From an uncultured Eubacterium sp. (GTDB lineage Bacteria; Bacillota; Clostridia; Oscillospirales; Acutalibacteraceae), in assembly GCA_944380545.1 (NCBI GenBank), contig CALWHV010000001.1:1-64000 (forward strand): a stretch of DNA of 64,000 nucleotides, read 5' to 3'. Each line of letters starts with the position of its first letter. The first letter of the stretch is position 1. Both the position numbers and the translations under genes were made by a program. Of the stretch, positions 7,528-15,930 are shown in pieces. A model generated the notes under the pieces. That model saw only the letters and a program-made list of their open reading frames with translations. It had not been told where the DNA came from and searched no databases.

Positions 7528-8614
7528 CATTTTTAAAGCGGTTTCGTGCCTTTTCTGCGCGGCGCTGCTTCTTTCCGGCTGCCGCGGAAACGAAAATTTA
7601 AAGGATATGAGCGTAATAGAGGGCATCGGAATAGACGGCGGCAACGGAATCATAACCGTCACCGTTCAAAGCCTCGATCTCTCAAAGCAGGGGAACAGCG
7701 CGGAAAATCTCTCCGGCAATATGACTATGCTCAAAAGCGGAGAGGGCTCGGATATCTCCTCCGCCGTTCAAAAAGTGTCGCACAGCCTGTCAAAAAAGCT
7801 CTTTTTCGGGCAGTCGCAGCTCCTTGTTATCGGCGCCGAGCTGGCTGAAAACAGCCTTTCCTCCTGCTTTGATTATCTGCTCCACTCGCCTGATTCGCGC
7901 CCCGATGTTGCCGTGTGCCTCTCGCAGGGGAGCGCGGCTGATGTGCTTGCCGCCGCTCCTGCGGGCGCGCTCGTTCCAGCTCAGGCGGCCGCCGATCTGC
8001 TCCTCAGCGGTCAGCAGCAGGGCTTTTCAGCCTATCAAACCGTAAACGATATGCTGGACAGATATTATAACAAGACCTCCGACATCTATCTTCCCGTCAT
8101 CGCCGCAAATAAAGACAGCCTTGAGATATCGGGAATAGCGATTTATAACGGCGACAGGCAGGCGGCGGTCATCGCTCCAGAGCAGATACTCGGCTTCCTG
8201 CTGCTTATCGACGAGCCTTACGAGGTGCATTTTGATTTCAGCCACCCGCAGTACGGCGCCGTATCCTGCGCGCTCTCTTCTGTAAAAACAAAGACCCGCG
8301 CCTCGGCTGAGGGCGGGGAGATCGTTTACAGCGTCAGCGTCAGCGCGGATCTGCGCGTTACGGAAACGGAAAACGGCGGCGCGGCGGGGGAGGCGGATGA
8401 AGCGCTGCTTCAGGCAGCCTCCCGCCATATAGAAAAAATGTGCGCCGCCGCTTTTGAAAAATGTGTTGAAAGCTCAAGCGACTGCATAGGAGTCGGCAAA
8501 CGCCTTGCCGCCGATTCGCCGCGCGATTATGCCGCGCTATCGCAAAGCTGGAAAAGCGCTTTTTCCTCGGCAAGGCTCGTCTGCACCTGCGATTTAAAGC
8601 CGCTTGCCGTGTGA
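7514..8614 (+). CDS. Spore germination receptor C subunit, lipoprotein (GerAC family)
   Basis: A 366-residue Ger(x)C lipoprotein. The signal peptide ends in the lipobox LLLSGC, placing the lipidated Cys at residue 23. The mature start RGNENLKDMSVIEGIGID matches the family 'W.ELxxxxIVxxxGIDxxx' start, with E in place of W. DYLLHSPDSRPDVAVCLSQG is the conserved 'R.xxRPxxxxxVAxGxA' region. It completes a three-gene ger operon transcribed in the usual A-B-C order. The stop codon is 1 base from the stop of the convergent small ORF at 8616, so there is no room for a terminator between them. Confidence 0.87.
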   Translation: MKRADIFKAVSCLFCAALLLSGCRGNENLKDMSVIEGIGIDGGNGIITVTVQSLDLSKQGNSAENLSGNMTMLKSGEGSDISSAVQKVSHSLSKKLFFGQSQLLVIGAELAENSLSSCFDYLLHSPDSRPDVAVCLSQGSAADVLAAAPAGALVPAQAAADLLLSGQQQGFSAYQTVNDMLDRYYNKTSDIYLPVIAANKDSLEISGIAIYNGDRQAAVIAPEQILGFLLLIDEPYEVHFDFSHPQYGAVSCALSSVKTKTRASAEGGEIVYSVSVSADLRVTETENGGAAGEADEALLQAASRHIEKMCAAAFEKCVESSSDCIGVGKRLAADSPRDYAALSQSWKSAFSSARLVCTCDLKPLAV

Positions 8615-8615
8615 A

Positions 8616-8750
8616 TCATTCCGCAGAGCTTTCGTTAAACATCGTTATAAGCTCGCTTTCGCCGCTTTCCTGCGGCAGGCTTATGCATGCCGCCGGCACT
8701 GCAAGCGTAATCAAAAACACCACCGCGAATATCACCGCCGCCTTCTTCAT
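8616..8750 (-). CDS. Small exported or membrane peptide, 44 residues
   Basis: ATG at 8748-8750 with a very strong site AAGGAGGGG at -7 encodes 44 residues: a lysine start, a hydrophobic stretch (AVIFAVVFLITLAVPAA) ending at a Cys, and a short acidic tail (ESGESELITMFNESSAE). It resembles a signal or membrane anchor with a 20-residue tail. The frame is open upstream to 8996, but that extension lies inside the citrate synthase gene. Family not recognised; the N-terminus is reminiscent of sporulation membrane proteins such as SpoIID, so a truncated remnant is possible. The quality of the ribosome binding site argues that it is translated. Confidence 0.5.
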   Translation of the reverse strand: MKKAAVIFAVVFLITLAVPAACISLPQESGESELITMFNESSAE

Positions 8751-8763
8751 ATTTCGCCCCTCC

Positions 8764-8793
8764 TTGACTTTGTGCACCGCATTATAGTATAAT
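8764..8793 (+). promoter_or_regulatory. Promoter of citrate synthase
   Basis: TTGACT (8764-8769), 18-bp spacer and perfect TATAAT (8788-8793). A TATAAT read on the minus strand (8781-8786) overlaps the spacer and could serve the divergent small ORF, so the two promoters may exclude each other. Confidence 0.75.
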
Positions 8794-8835
8794 AGAGCTT
8801 GGTTTATTGTGACATTGGGTTTAAGGAGTGATAAA

Positions 8836-10206
8836 ATGTCATCAAAATATATCTCACCTATTTCTATGGACGCCATCTCAAAATTATGCGGCGAGCTTGA
8901 AAAAAACAATTCCATCCGTCCCGCCGATTTTGAAAGATACCATGTTAAAAGAGGCCTCAGAAACGAGGACGGCACCGGCGTTATGGCTGGTCTCACAAGG
9001 ATATGCTCCGTTGAGGGCTATTATATACTTGACGGCGAAAAGATCGCTAAGGAGGGCAAGCTTTCTTACCGCGGATACGATATAGAGGACATCGTTGCAA
9101 GCTGCGTTCGTGAAAACCGCTTCGGCTTTGAGGAGGTTGTTTGGCTTCTTCTCTTCGGCGAGCTTCCCACGGCGGAGCAGCTCAATTCGCTTTATGAAGT
9201 GATCGATGTCTGCCGCTTCCTGCCGGATGATTTTATAGAGGATATGATCATCAAGATCCCCTCAAGGGATATTATGAACAAGCTTGCAAGGTCCATCCTC
9301 AGCCTTTATTCTTACGACGATAATCCGGACGATATATCAACTCAGAATGTGCTGCGCCAGAGCCTTCAGCTCATCGCGCAGTTCCCCACGATTCTCACCG
9401 TCGCCTATCAGGTAAAGCGCAGGGCGTTTTACGGCAAAACGATGTATCTTCATCCCATCGAGCACGGGCTTTCCACCGCGCAGTACATCCTGCGCCAGAC
9501 CCGCGCCGATAAAAAGTATACCGACGCCGAGGCAAAGCTGCTTGATATAATGCTTATGCTCCACGCAGATCACGGCGGCGGCAACAACTCCACCTTTGCA
9601 ACAAGGGTGCTCACCTCCAGCGGCACGGATACATATTCCGCGATAGCCGCGGGCGTCGGCTCGCTCAAGGGCCCGCGCCACGGCGGCGCCAATGTAAAGA
9701 CCACAAATATGATGTACGAGATAATGAACAATGTGCCCGATTCAACCGATGAAAATCAGGTGAAGGATTATCTTGTAAAGATCCTCAATAAGGAGGCGGG
9801 CGACGGGCTCGGCCTCATTTACGGTATGGGTCACGCCGTCTACACGATATCCGACCCGCGCGCCGTCATCCTCAAAAACAGCGCGCGCGAGCTTGCGTAT
9901 CAGGCCGGCTATGAAAAGGAATTTAAAACGCTTGAAAATATAGAAAAGGTCACTCCCGATCTTCTTCACGAGCTCAAGAACGACGACAAGGAGATATGCG
10001 CAAATGTAGACCTTTATTCCGGCCTTTGCTATAAGGTGCTCGGAATTCCTGAGGATCTCTTCACTCCGCTGTTCGCCGGCGCCAGAATAGTCGGCTGGTG
10101 CGCGCACCGCCTTGAGGAGCTCACCTCCAGCAAGCGTATAATCAGACCGGCATACAAGAGCGTTTCCCACAGGCGTTCGTATGTGCCGATTGAAAAAAGA
10201 AAGTGA
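8836..10206 (+). CDS. gltA: Citrate synthase
   Basis: A 456-residue citrate synthase condensing acetyl-CoA and oxaloacetate to citrate. The catalytic triad is visible as His246 in HADHGGGN, His333 in GMGHAVY and Asp392 in NVDLYSG; GPRHGGAN supplies the CoA-pocket signature. It carries the longer N-terminal arm (DFERYHVKRGLRNEDGTGV) seen in clostridial citrate/2-methylcitrate synthase homologues. The ATG at 8836 follows AAGGAG by seven bases. No aconitase or isocitrate dehydrogenase gene is adjacent, so it probably feeds glutamate biosynthesis rather than a complete cycle (inference). It is followed directly by a membrane protein whose GTG overlaps the stop. Confidence 0.95.
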   Translation: MSSKYISPISMDAISKLCGELEKNNSIRPADFERYHVKRGLRNEDGTGVMAGLTRICSVEGYYILDGEKIAKEGKLSYRGYDIEDIVASCVRENRFGFEEVVWLLLFGELPTAEQLNSLYEVIDVCRFLPDDFIEDMIIKIPSRDIMNKLARSILSLYSYDDNPDDISTQNVLRQSLQLIAQFPTILTVAYQVKRRAFYGKTMYLHPIEHGLSTAQYILRQTRADKKYTDAEAKLLDIMLMLHADHGGGNNSTFATRVLTSSGTDTYSAIAAGVGSLKGPRHGGANVKTTNMMYEIMNNVPDSTDENQVKDYLVKILNKEAGDGLGLIYGMGHAVYTISDPRAVILKNSARELAYQAGYEKEFKTLENIEKVTPDLLHELKNDDKEICANVDLYSGLCYKVLGIPEDLFTPLFAGARIVGWCAHRLEELTSSKRIIRPAYKSVSHRRSYVPIEKRK

Positions 10207-11000
10207 GCCGTTTGAATAATATATGCAGATTTTCCGCCGCGTGCGCCCTTGTTCTCTGCGCCGCGGCGGCTGTTATAAGAGGGGCGCAGGTGTCTTTTGC
10301 CGCCTCTTCCCGCGGGCTCGGCACGGCGGGCGCCGTATGCTTTGCCGCCGGCTTTGTGCTGTTTGCGGCGGCGTCCTTTTTTTCGCCGAACGGAAAAAGC
10401 AGAGAGGCTTTAAGGGAAAAGCCCTCGCTGCCCGCGTGTGCTGCTGCGGCAGCCGGGATGTTTCTGGAATTTGTGCTGCGCTGCATTGATTTTTACAGCT
10501 ACATAAGCAAAAACGCCTCGCCCGCGCCGAACAGATTTATTCCGCTTGCGCTCGCGGCTGTGTTCGCGCTGCTGTCTGCGGTGCTATTCGCGGTCCTCGC
10601 CGCTTCGTCGCGCTCGTGTGGCATTGAATTGCCGCGCCTTGCCCCGATGCGCGCTTTTCCGTTTTTGTGGGCGCTTTGCTGCGCTCTGCTTGCAATGACG
10701 GATAATGATTTCGGTATCCGCGATTATGATTCCGTGCTGAAATATCTGTTCATCGTTTTTGCAATGCTCTTTTTCCTGCTGTTTTTTGCCCAAAGCGAAA
10801 AAAGCGCCGCGCCGCGCGCCCTGCTTTCCGTTTTCGGCTTCGGCGGGTTCTCGTCAGCGCTCGCCCTGCTTTGCGGCAGAGCCGCCGCGGCAGCCGCGGG
10901 GGCGGAGCTTGCCTATATCGGCTGCTTTTCGCCGGTGCTTATCCTTGTCGGCATTTTTATGCTGATTACCGCCGCCGGCGCCTCTTTTAAGGAAGTGTAA
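10203..11000 (+). CDS. Hypothetical multi-pass membrane protein
   Basis: A 265-residue Ala/Phe-rich protein with about seven hydrophobic segments (for example LVLCAAAAVIRGAQVSFAAS, AVCFAAGFVLFAAASFF, FVLRCIDFYSYIS, ALAAVFALLSAVLFAVL, LKYLFIVFAMLFFLLFF). The GTG start at 10203 overlaps the citrate synthase stop; a TTG at 10212 is an alternative, and there is no clear ribosome binding site. No signature motif is recognised. The overlap suggests co-transcription with gltA, but a metabolic link is unproven. Confidence 0.65.
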   Translation: MSRLNNICRFSAACALVLCAAAAVIRGAQVSFAASSRGLGTAGAVCFAAGFVLFAAASFFSPNGKSREALREKPSLPACAAAAAGMFLEFVLRCIDFYSYISKNASPAPNRFIPLALAAVFALLSAVLFAVLAASSRSCGIELPRLAPMRAFPFLWALCCALLAMTDNDFGIRDYDSVLKYLFIVFAMLFFLLFFAQSEKSAAPRALLSVFGFGGFSSALALLCGRAAAAAAGAELAYIGCFSPVLILVGIFMLITAAGASFKEV

Positions 11001-11061
11001 CTTGTCCGTACAGTTTTTGCGGGCTGAAAATATTACTTTATATTGCAAAATATAACTATAT

Positions 11062-11078
11062 GGATAATAAATTTATCC
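11062..11078 (+). terminator. Weak terminator-like hairpin
   Basis: GGATAA/TTATCC with a 5-nt loop, followed by GTTTTGT. It lies 62 bases past the membrane-protein stop. The stem is short and A/T-rich; it might end the gltA operon. Confidence 0.35.
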
Positions 11079-11209
11079 GTTTTGTAAACTTTGTTTTAAA
11101 TAACTTTAAATCACCACAATTCGCGCCGCTTTTGCGCTATAATTGTGTTACGCAGCCGGCGCCGCCCGAACCGGCTTGATTTACACAGGGCGGAAAGGTC
11201 TTGATTTTG

Positions 11210-11533
11210 ATGAAGCTGATAATCGCAATCGTTTCAAATAAGGATGTAACAAATGTTTTTGCCAATCTCGGCGCCGCCGGGTTCAGGGCAACAAAGATTT
11301 CCACAATGGGTCAGTTTTTGGAGGGCGGCCACACCAGCCTTTTCATCGGCGTGGAGGACAGTAAGGTGGATGAAGCCTTCGATGTTCTTCAAAGCTCCGT
11401 GTCAAAGCGCATCGTAAAGCAGCACGGCGTTAAAAGCACCGTCAGCGGCACGCTTTTAAAGCAGCCTGTGGATGTTGAGGAGTTCGGCGGGGTCGCGTTC
11501 GTCATAAATGTAGAGGAATTTAAAAAGTTCTGA
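11210..11533 (+). CDS. darA: Cyclic di-AMP receptor protein DarA (PstA/YaaQ, PII-like)
   Basis: A 107-residue PII-like protein that forms trimers and binds c-di-AMP, a second messenger controlling potassium and osmotic balance. Visible features are the ferredoxin-like fold start MKLIIAIVSNKDVTNVFANL, the T-loop region beginning FRATKISTMGQFLEGGHTSL, and the B-loop near the GVAFVINVEEF C-terminus. The ATG at 11210 is preferred over TTG at 11201 because AAAGG at 11194 would be too close to the latter. It lies directly before holB and ricT, the gene order of Bacillus yaaQ-yaaR-holB-yaaT with yaaR absent. Confidence 0.9.
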   Translation: MKLIIAIVSNKDVTNVFANLGAAGFRATKISTMGQFLEGGHTSLFIGVEDSKVDEAFDVLQSSVSKRIVKQHGVKSTVSGTLLKQPVDVEEFGGVAFVINVEEFKKF

Positions 11534-11534
11534 T

Positions 11535-12509
11535 ATGGAATTTACTTATTTTGCAGGCAATCCAAGGGTAAAAAAAGCTATATCCGCAATGGTGGACGCA
11601 GACCGCGTCCCGCACGCCCTGCTTATTGAAGGGGAGGACGGGCTCGGAAAAAAAACGCTTGCGCGCGAGCTTGCAAGGGCGCTCGTCTGCCGCGGCGAAA
11701 AAAAGCCCTGCGGCGAGTGCGCACAGTGCGTCAAGGCGCTCAAGGGCGTTCATCCCGATATTTACGAATACTGCGCTCCCGGCAGCGCAAATTCCTTTCA
11801 TATAGATAAGGTTCGCGATGTTATTTCAAGCTCGCATATGCTGCCCAACGAAGCGCGGTATAAGATATATCTGCTTGAAAACGCCCACTGTATGAACGAG
11901 CCGGCGCAAAACGCGCTTCTCAAGATTCTTGAGGAGCCGCCTGATTATGCCGTTTTCATACTGACCGCCCGCAGCAGAAGCTATATGCTTGAAACGGTGC
12001 TCTCGCGCGTGACCTGTGTGTCGCTCACCGGCATAACGCCGCAGGAGGGGCTGCCCATCATCGCGTCGCGGCTTCCCGAGATTTCAGAGGCGCAGGCAAA
12101 AAGCGCGATAATCACCTTCGGCGGTAATGTCGGCAAGGCTGTTGAAAGCCTCTCCGGAGGGGGCTTTGAAAAGCTTATCTCCGTTGCGGACGAGGTGTGC
12201 GCCTGCCTCGCCGGCAAAAACGAGTTCGAGCTTATGAAAGCGCTCAGCCCGCTCGTTTCGGGCAGAAGCGATACGCTCGCGCTCGTGAATATGCTCACGG
12301 TTATTTTCAGAGACGCGCTAACCGGCCGCGATATGCTCTCCGGCAGGGAGCAGAGCATCAGGCTGCTGCGCCACGCGTTCACCTCAAAAAAACTGCTTGA
12401 CCTTTTTGAGGCAAGCAGGCAGCTTGCCTCAATGGCGCTGAAAAATGCAAATCAGCAGCTTCTTATCACTAAGATAAGCTGCGACCTGTCCCGCGCCGCC
12501 GGAAAATGA
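11535..12509 (+). CDS. holB: DNA polymerase III subunit delta'
   Basis: A 324-residue clamp-loader ATPase-like subunit. The Walker A-like loop GEDGLGKKT spans residues 33-41; the zinc module has Cys52, Cys59, Cys62 and Cys65 (CGECAQC); the sensor/SRC-like region is ENAHCMNEPAQNALLKILEE. With HolA and DnaX it loads the beta clamp on primed DNA. The start lies one base after the darA stop. The RTRSR-type tail region (YAVFILTARSRSYMLETVLSR) is typical of delta' rather than gamma/tau, although the intact Walker A is unusual for delta'. Confidence 0.9.
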   Translation: MEFTYFAGNPRVKKAISAMVDADRVPHALLIEGEDGLGKKTLARELARALVCRGEKKPCGECAQCVKALKGVHPDIYEYCAPGSANSFHIDKVRDVISSSHMLPNEARYKIYLLENAHCMNEPAQNALLKILEEPPDYAVFILTARSRSYMLETVLSRVTCVSLTGITPQEGLPIIASRLPEISEAQAKSAIITFGGNVGKAVESLSGGGFEKLISVADEVCACLAGKNEFELMKALSPLVSGRSDTLALVNMLTVIFRDALTGRDMLSGREQSIRLLRHAFTSKKLLDLFEASRQLASMALKNANQQLLITKISCDLSRAAGK

Positions 12510-12540
12510 CGGCGCGTTTTTGCTGCGCGCAATAAAATTG

Positions 12541-12568
12541 TTGATTTTGCGCCGTAATTTGTTATAAT
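12541..12568 (+). promoter_or_regulatory. Promoter of ricT
   Basis: TTGATT (12541-12546), 16-bp spacer and perfect TATAAT (12563-12568). It gives ricT its own transcript with a leader of roughly 90 nt, in addition to any read-through from holB. Confidence 0.65.
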
Positions 12569-12665
12569 ATTAGCAAGCTGATTTTGATTCTTTCCGCCGC
12601 GCGGCTACGGCTGCGGCTTCGCGGCGTTATTTATCCGGCAGCCGGAAAGGCACAGGTGTCGTTTT

Positions 12666-13541
12666 ATGACGGATATAGTTTCTGTCCGTTTCAAGGACGC
12701 GGGCAAGGTGTATTATTTCGCACCCGGAAAGCTCAGCATAAAGCCGGGTCAGTATGTTGTTGTGGAAACGGCAAGGGGCGTTGAGTGCGCCGTTGCCGTA
12801 AGCCAAAACAGAAGCGTGGAGGATTCAGCTATCGTTCATCCGCTGCGCCCCGTACTGCGCATAGCAACAGAGGAGGACCGCGCTAAGGTAGAAAAAAACA
12901 GAGAGCTTGAAAAAGAGGCGTGCGAGGTGTGCCGCAAAAAAATAGAGGAGCACGGGCTTGAGATGAGCCTTTCCGAGGCGGAATACGCGTTTGACGGCAG
13001 CAAGATAACCTTTTATTTCACGGCGGACGGCAGAGTTGATTTCCGCGAGCTTGTCAAGGACCTTGCCACAACCTTTCGCACCCGCATTGAGCTTCGCCAG
13101 ATAGGCGTGCGCGACGAGGCTAAGATGCTCGGCGGCCTCGGCATATGCGGCAGGCCGTTTTGCTGCTCGCAGTTTTTAAAGGATTTTCACGCCGTCTCAA
13201 TAAAAATGGCGAAAACTCAGGGCATAAGCCTCTCACCGGGCAAAATAAGCGGAAGCTGCGGCAGGCTGATGTGCTGCCTTCAGTATGAGCAGAATTCATA
13301 CGAATATCTTGAAAAGATAACGCCGCGCCGCGGCAGCGTCGTGGATTGCAGAGAGGGCAGGGGAGTTGTAGTGGACAGCTCTCTTGTAACCGGCAAGCTC
13401 AAGGTTATGCTGGACAGCTCCATAGAGGGCGCGGCCCCCATCGTAGTTGACCGCAGCGAGTGCGCCGTGGTGTCCTCGCCGTCCTCCGGCAAATCGGGCG
13501 CAAAAAAGCAGCAGAGCAAAAGCGAAACGCAAAAAAATTAG
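12666..13541 (+). CDS. ricT: RicT/YaaT, PSP1-domain regulator
   Basis: A 291-residue PSP1-domain protein. In Bacillus, RicT (YaaT) with RicA and RicF forms an iron-sulfur complex that assists RNase Y in maturing mRNAs and promotes sporulation, competence and biofilm phosphorelay activity. The PSP1 core spans about residues 60-150, and the conserved cysteine pairs are in ICGRPFCCSQFL and CGRLMCCLQYEQN. A Ser/Lys/Gln-rich tail (SGKSGAKKQQSKSE) extends the C-terminus. Neighbouring darA-holB matches the Firmicutes synteny block. The start at 12666 has GGAAAGG 14 bases upstream, rather distant. Confidence 0.9.
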   Translation: MTDIVSVRFKDAGKVYYFAPGKLSIKPGQYVVVETARGVECAVAVSQNRSVEDSAIVHPLRPVLRIATEEDRAKVEKNRELEKEACEVCRKKIEEHGLEMSLSEAEYAFDGSKITFYFTADGRVDFRELVKDLATTFRTRIELRQIGVRDEAKMLGGLGICGRPFCCSQFLKDFHAVSIKMAKTQGISLSPGKISGSCGRLMCCLQYEQNSYEYLEKITPRRGSVVDCREGRGVVVDSSLVTGKLKVMLDSSIEGAAPIVVDRSECAVVSSPSSGKSGAKKQQSKSETQKN

Positions 13542-13564
13542 CCTTCGCTAACTGTATTTACCTC

Positions 13565-13592
13565 TTGCAAATTCACACTTTTATGTTATATT
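13565..13592 (+). promoter_or_regulatory. Promoter of the ferredoxin gene
   Basis: TTGCAA (13565-13570), 16-bp spacer and TATATT (13587-13592), about 50 bases before the ferredoxin start. Confidence 0.6.
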
Positions 13593-13644
13593 AGTAGTTG
13601 AAAGCCGATGTCTTTCAACAAATTGTAATTGGAGGTGTAGATTG

Positions 13645-13818
13645 ATGGCATATAAAATTTCAGACGATTGCATTTCCTGCGGCGCTTGTGCTGCGGAGTG
13701 TCCCGTAAACGCTATCTCAGAGGGTGACGGCAAGTTCGAGATCGATCCCGATACCTGCATTGAGTGCGGTTCCTGCGCAGGCGTATGCCCCGTAGGCGCT
13801 CCTGCTCTTGATGAGTAA
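13645..13818 (+). CDS. 2[4Fe-4S] ferredoxin
   Basis: A 57-residue clostridial-type ferredoxin. The first half binds via Cys9, Cys12, Cys15 and Cys48-side proline motif (CISCGACAAECP), the second via Cys38, Cys41, Cys44 and Cys48 (CIECGSCAGVCP); the crossed arrangement assigns Cys19 and Cys48 to the opposite clusters. It is a low-potential one-electron carrier for pyruvate:ferredoxin oxidoreductase, hydrogenase and similar enzymes. GGAGGTG lies 8 bases upstream of the ATG. It is monocistronic with its own promoter and a strong terminator, consistent with high expression. Confidence 0.97.
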   Translation: MAYKISDDCISCGACAAECPVNAISEGDGKFEIDPDTCIECGSCAGVCPVGAPALDE

Positions 13819-13836
13819 GCCTCTACATATTTATCT

Positions 13837-13866
13837 AAAAAAGCTGCTCGTTCGAGCAGCTTTTTC
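13837..13866. terminator. Bidirectional terminator between ferredoxin and trmO
   Basis: AAAAAGCTGCTCG/CGAGCAGCTTTTT with U-tracts on both sides. It separates the convergent ferredoxin and trmO genes. Confidence 0.9.
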
Positions 13867-13874
13867 TTTTGCCT

Positions 13875-14555
13875 TTATTCGCCTGTTTTTTTACATTCCT
13901 TTATCTCAAGCCTTCCGCCGTCAACGCAAAAGCTTATCCCGTACCCCGCGTATTCAAGCGCGTATATCCGCTTCGGGTCGTGCTGGTAAGCCGGGCGCGG
14001 GTCGTCCTCAAGTATCTTCAAAAGCGCCGCAAGCTTGCTTTGCGGTATGTGCTCTTCAAGCATTTCGCTGTTTTTGATATCCAGCCGGTGGCTCTTTTGC
14101 TCCTCGGCAAAGCCGCCGCGCGTGCCCTCCACGCAGTCGGTGTAGGCGATATACGGCTTTATGTCATAAATAGGTGAGCCGCTGAGCATATCAGCCCCCG
14201 CGATTATCAGCGAGCAGCCGCCGCTTTTGCGCCTTACCTCTTTAAGCTCCACGCAGGATAGGGCAAGCGCGTTCGGCCTGAACGGGGAGCGGCTTGCAAA
14301 CACGCCTATCCTTTCGTTGCCGCCCAGCCGCGGCGGGCGCACCGTTGCCCGCGGTCGTGCTCCCTCGTTTTCTGAAAAGCCCCATATCACCCAGATGTGC
14401 GAATACTGCTCTATCCCTCTTATATAGTTATACTGCGAGTACGGCGCGTAAAAGCATATCTCGCCCTCGGCTTCCCTGATGCGCCCGCTCTGGCGCGGTA
14501 TGCCGAATTTGTCCGTAAAATCAGTCTTTATGTATGCTATCGGCTCTATCTGCAT
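13875..14555 (-). CDS. trmO: tRNA (N6-threonylcarbamoyladenosine37-N6)-methyltransferase TrmO
   Basis: A 226-residue TsaA/TrmO family enzyme, which uses S-adenosylmethionine to methylate t6A37 of tRNA-Thr. Family motifs are YIKTDFTDKFGIPRQSG at the start, IRGIEQYSHIWVIWGFSEN, RPPRLGGNERIGVFASRSPFRPN (SAM-binding beta-barrel) and DIKPYIAYTDCVE. The C-terminal half is the usual TsaA extension. CGGAG lies upstream of the ATG, which is one base from the GH30 stop; it is the last gene of the GNAT-GH30-trmO operon. Confidence 0.9.
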   Translation of the reverse strand: MQIEPIAYIKTDFTDKFGIPRQSGRIREAEGEICFYAPYSQYNYIRGIEQYSHIWVIWGFSENEGARPRATVRPPRLGGNERIGVFASRSPFRPNALALSCVELKEVRRKSGGCSLIIAGADMLSGSPIYDIKPYIAYTDCVEGTRGGFAEEQKSHRLDIKNSEMLEEHIPQSKLAALLKILEDDPRPAYQHDPKRIYALEYAGYGISFCVDGGRLEIKECKKTGE

Positions 14556-14556
14556 A

Positions 14557-15930
14557 TCATTCTCCGTAGATTCTTATCGAGGTCACAGACCTTTCCGGCG
14601 CCTCAACGCTGCTTGCTTCAACGCCGCGCCTGTATTCAAAATTGCGGCTCTCGTCGGTAAATGCAATGTCGCACTTTTTTGTTCCTCCAAGCTCAATCAC
14701 CTGCGCCGCTCCTTCGTTTACCGCCGTAACGCACCTGCGTTTGTCAGCGTCTTCAAACAAAAACAGGCTCATATCTCCGCTTTTTATGCTGCCTTTCAGC
14801 GCGCGGCTGCCCGGCGGCGCAAATTTTGTGAAGTGCATCAGCGCGTAATACCGCTTGCACACCGAATAACGCTCAAAATCATCTGATGCGCTTATAAGTC
14901 CGTCGGAATAATCGTTTCCGCCATCCGCAGCGGCTGTCTGGTTCGCCGCTACCCAGGCGCTCCAGCTCTCTGCTCCCAGGTCGCAAAGATCGCGCCCTAT
15001 AACCCTTGCCGCGATCAGCGCGCTTTCAATGCTGTTTGTGCTGCTGCGGCAGGGCAGCTCGCACCATTCGCTCATATCAAATCTTATGTTCGGATTTTTC
15101 GCCGCCGTTTTTTTGTAAAAGCTGCGGCGTATCTCTGTGTCGTTGTCGGCGTGGTAGGAGTGCAGCGCAAACGCCCCAAGTCGCTTCATTATCAGCCTGT
15201 CGGCTTTAAAAAGGCGCAGGTATTCGCGCGTGAGCCCGCCTATCTCGCCGCTTTCCGGTCCGTACAGCAGCACGCCGTCAAGCCCGCGCTCCTCAAGCTT
15301 TTTTGCAAAGATATGAAAAACGCGCCGAACCTCCTGCGGCTCGTAGTGGCAGCCCTCCTGCCAAACGCCGCTTCCGCCCCATCTCCACTGCGGCTCGTTA
15401 ATAGGGCTTATAAATCTCACGGGTATACCGTCCTGTAAAAAATGCTCCGTTATGTCAAGAAAATAATCGGCGTATCTTTCGTAATTTGAAAGCGGCAGAT
15501 TGCAGGTGTGGTGAATAAGGCTGCCGCTTGCCTGCCCGCTGGAGGTCAGGCTGTAGTGCGGCGAATTTGCAAAAAGTATCACCGTCCTTGCCGTGCCGTT
15601 CTCAACGCAGCGCTGCATAAAGGCGTAGGCGTTCTTGTCGCGCGTAAAGTCAAATTGTCCGCCCGTGTCCTCGGCTTCCTCGCCCTCGTTCGGAATATAA
15701 AAGGATTCGCACCTGCGCCAGGGATTTTTAACGCGGCAGTTGCTTTCGTCCCAGCCGCCGCCTATGTTGTATCTGTAAATGTCAAGCCCAAGTCCTTTTT
15801 CGTCGTAGAGCAGTCGCCGCAGCTCCTCAGCCGTCTTTTCGCTGCCCACATTCTGGCTCCACCAGCACGCGGACGCGCCGTAGCCCTTTATGCTTCTCCT
15901 CGGCTCGGCATTGCCGAAATCCAAGATCAT
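14557..15930 (-). CDS. Glycoside hydrolase family 30
   Basis: A 457-residue GH30 enzyme (TIM barrel plus a C-terminal beta-sandwich), without a signal peptide. The acid/base Glu179 is in SPINEPQW and the nucleophile Glu288 in DMSEWCEL. WRYNxGG-type sequence (YRYNIGGGWDE), the ANSPHYSLTSSG loop and QASGSL match the endo-beta-1,6-galactanase-like subgroup, which acts on type II arabinogalactan, although other GH30 specificities (beta-glucosidase, xylanase) cannot be excluded. The frame is open to 15975, but ATG at 15930 has GGAGGAAA at -9 and overlaps the upstream GNAT stop (ATGA). Lack of a signal suggests action on imported oligosaccharides. Confidence 0.82.
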   Translation of the reverse strand: MILDFGNAEPRRSIKGYGASACWWSQNVGSEKTAEELRRLLYDEKGLGLDIYRYNIGGGWDESNCRVKNPWRRCESFYIPNEGEEAEDTGGQFDFTRDKNAYAFMQRCVENGTARTVILFANSPHYSLTSSGQASGSLIHHTCNLPLSNYERYADYFLDITEHFLQDGIPVRFISPINEPQWRWGGSGVWQEGCHYEPQEVRRVFHIFAKKLEERGLDGVLLYGPESGEIGGLTREYLRLFKADRLIMKRLGAFALHSYHADNDTEIRRSFYKKTAAKNPNIRFDMSEWCELPCRSSTNSIESALIAARVIGRDLCDLGAESWSAWVAANQTAAADGGNDYSDGLISASDDFERYSVCKRYYALMHFTKFAPPGSRALKGSIKSGDMSLFLFEDADKRRCVTAVNEGAAQVIELGGTKKCDIAFTDESRNFEYRRGVEASSVEAPERSVTSIRIYGE

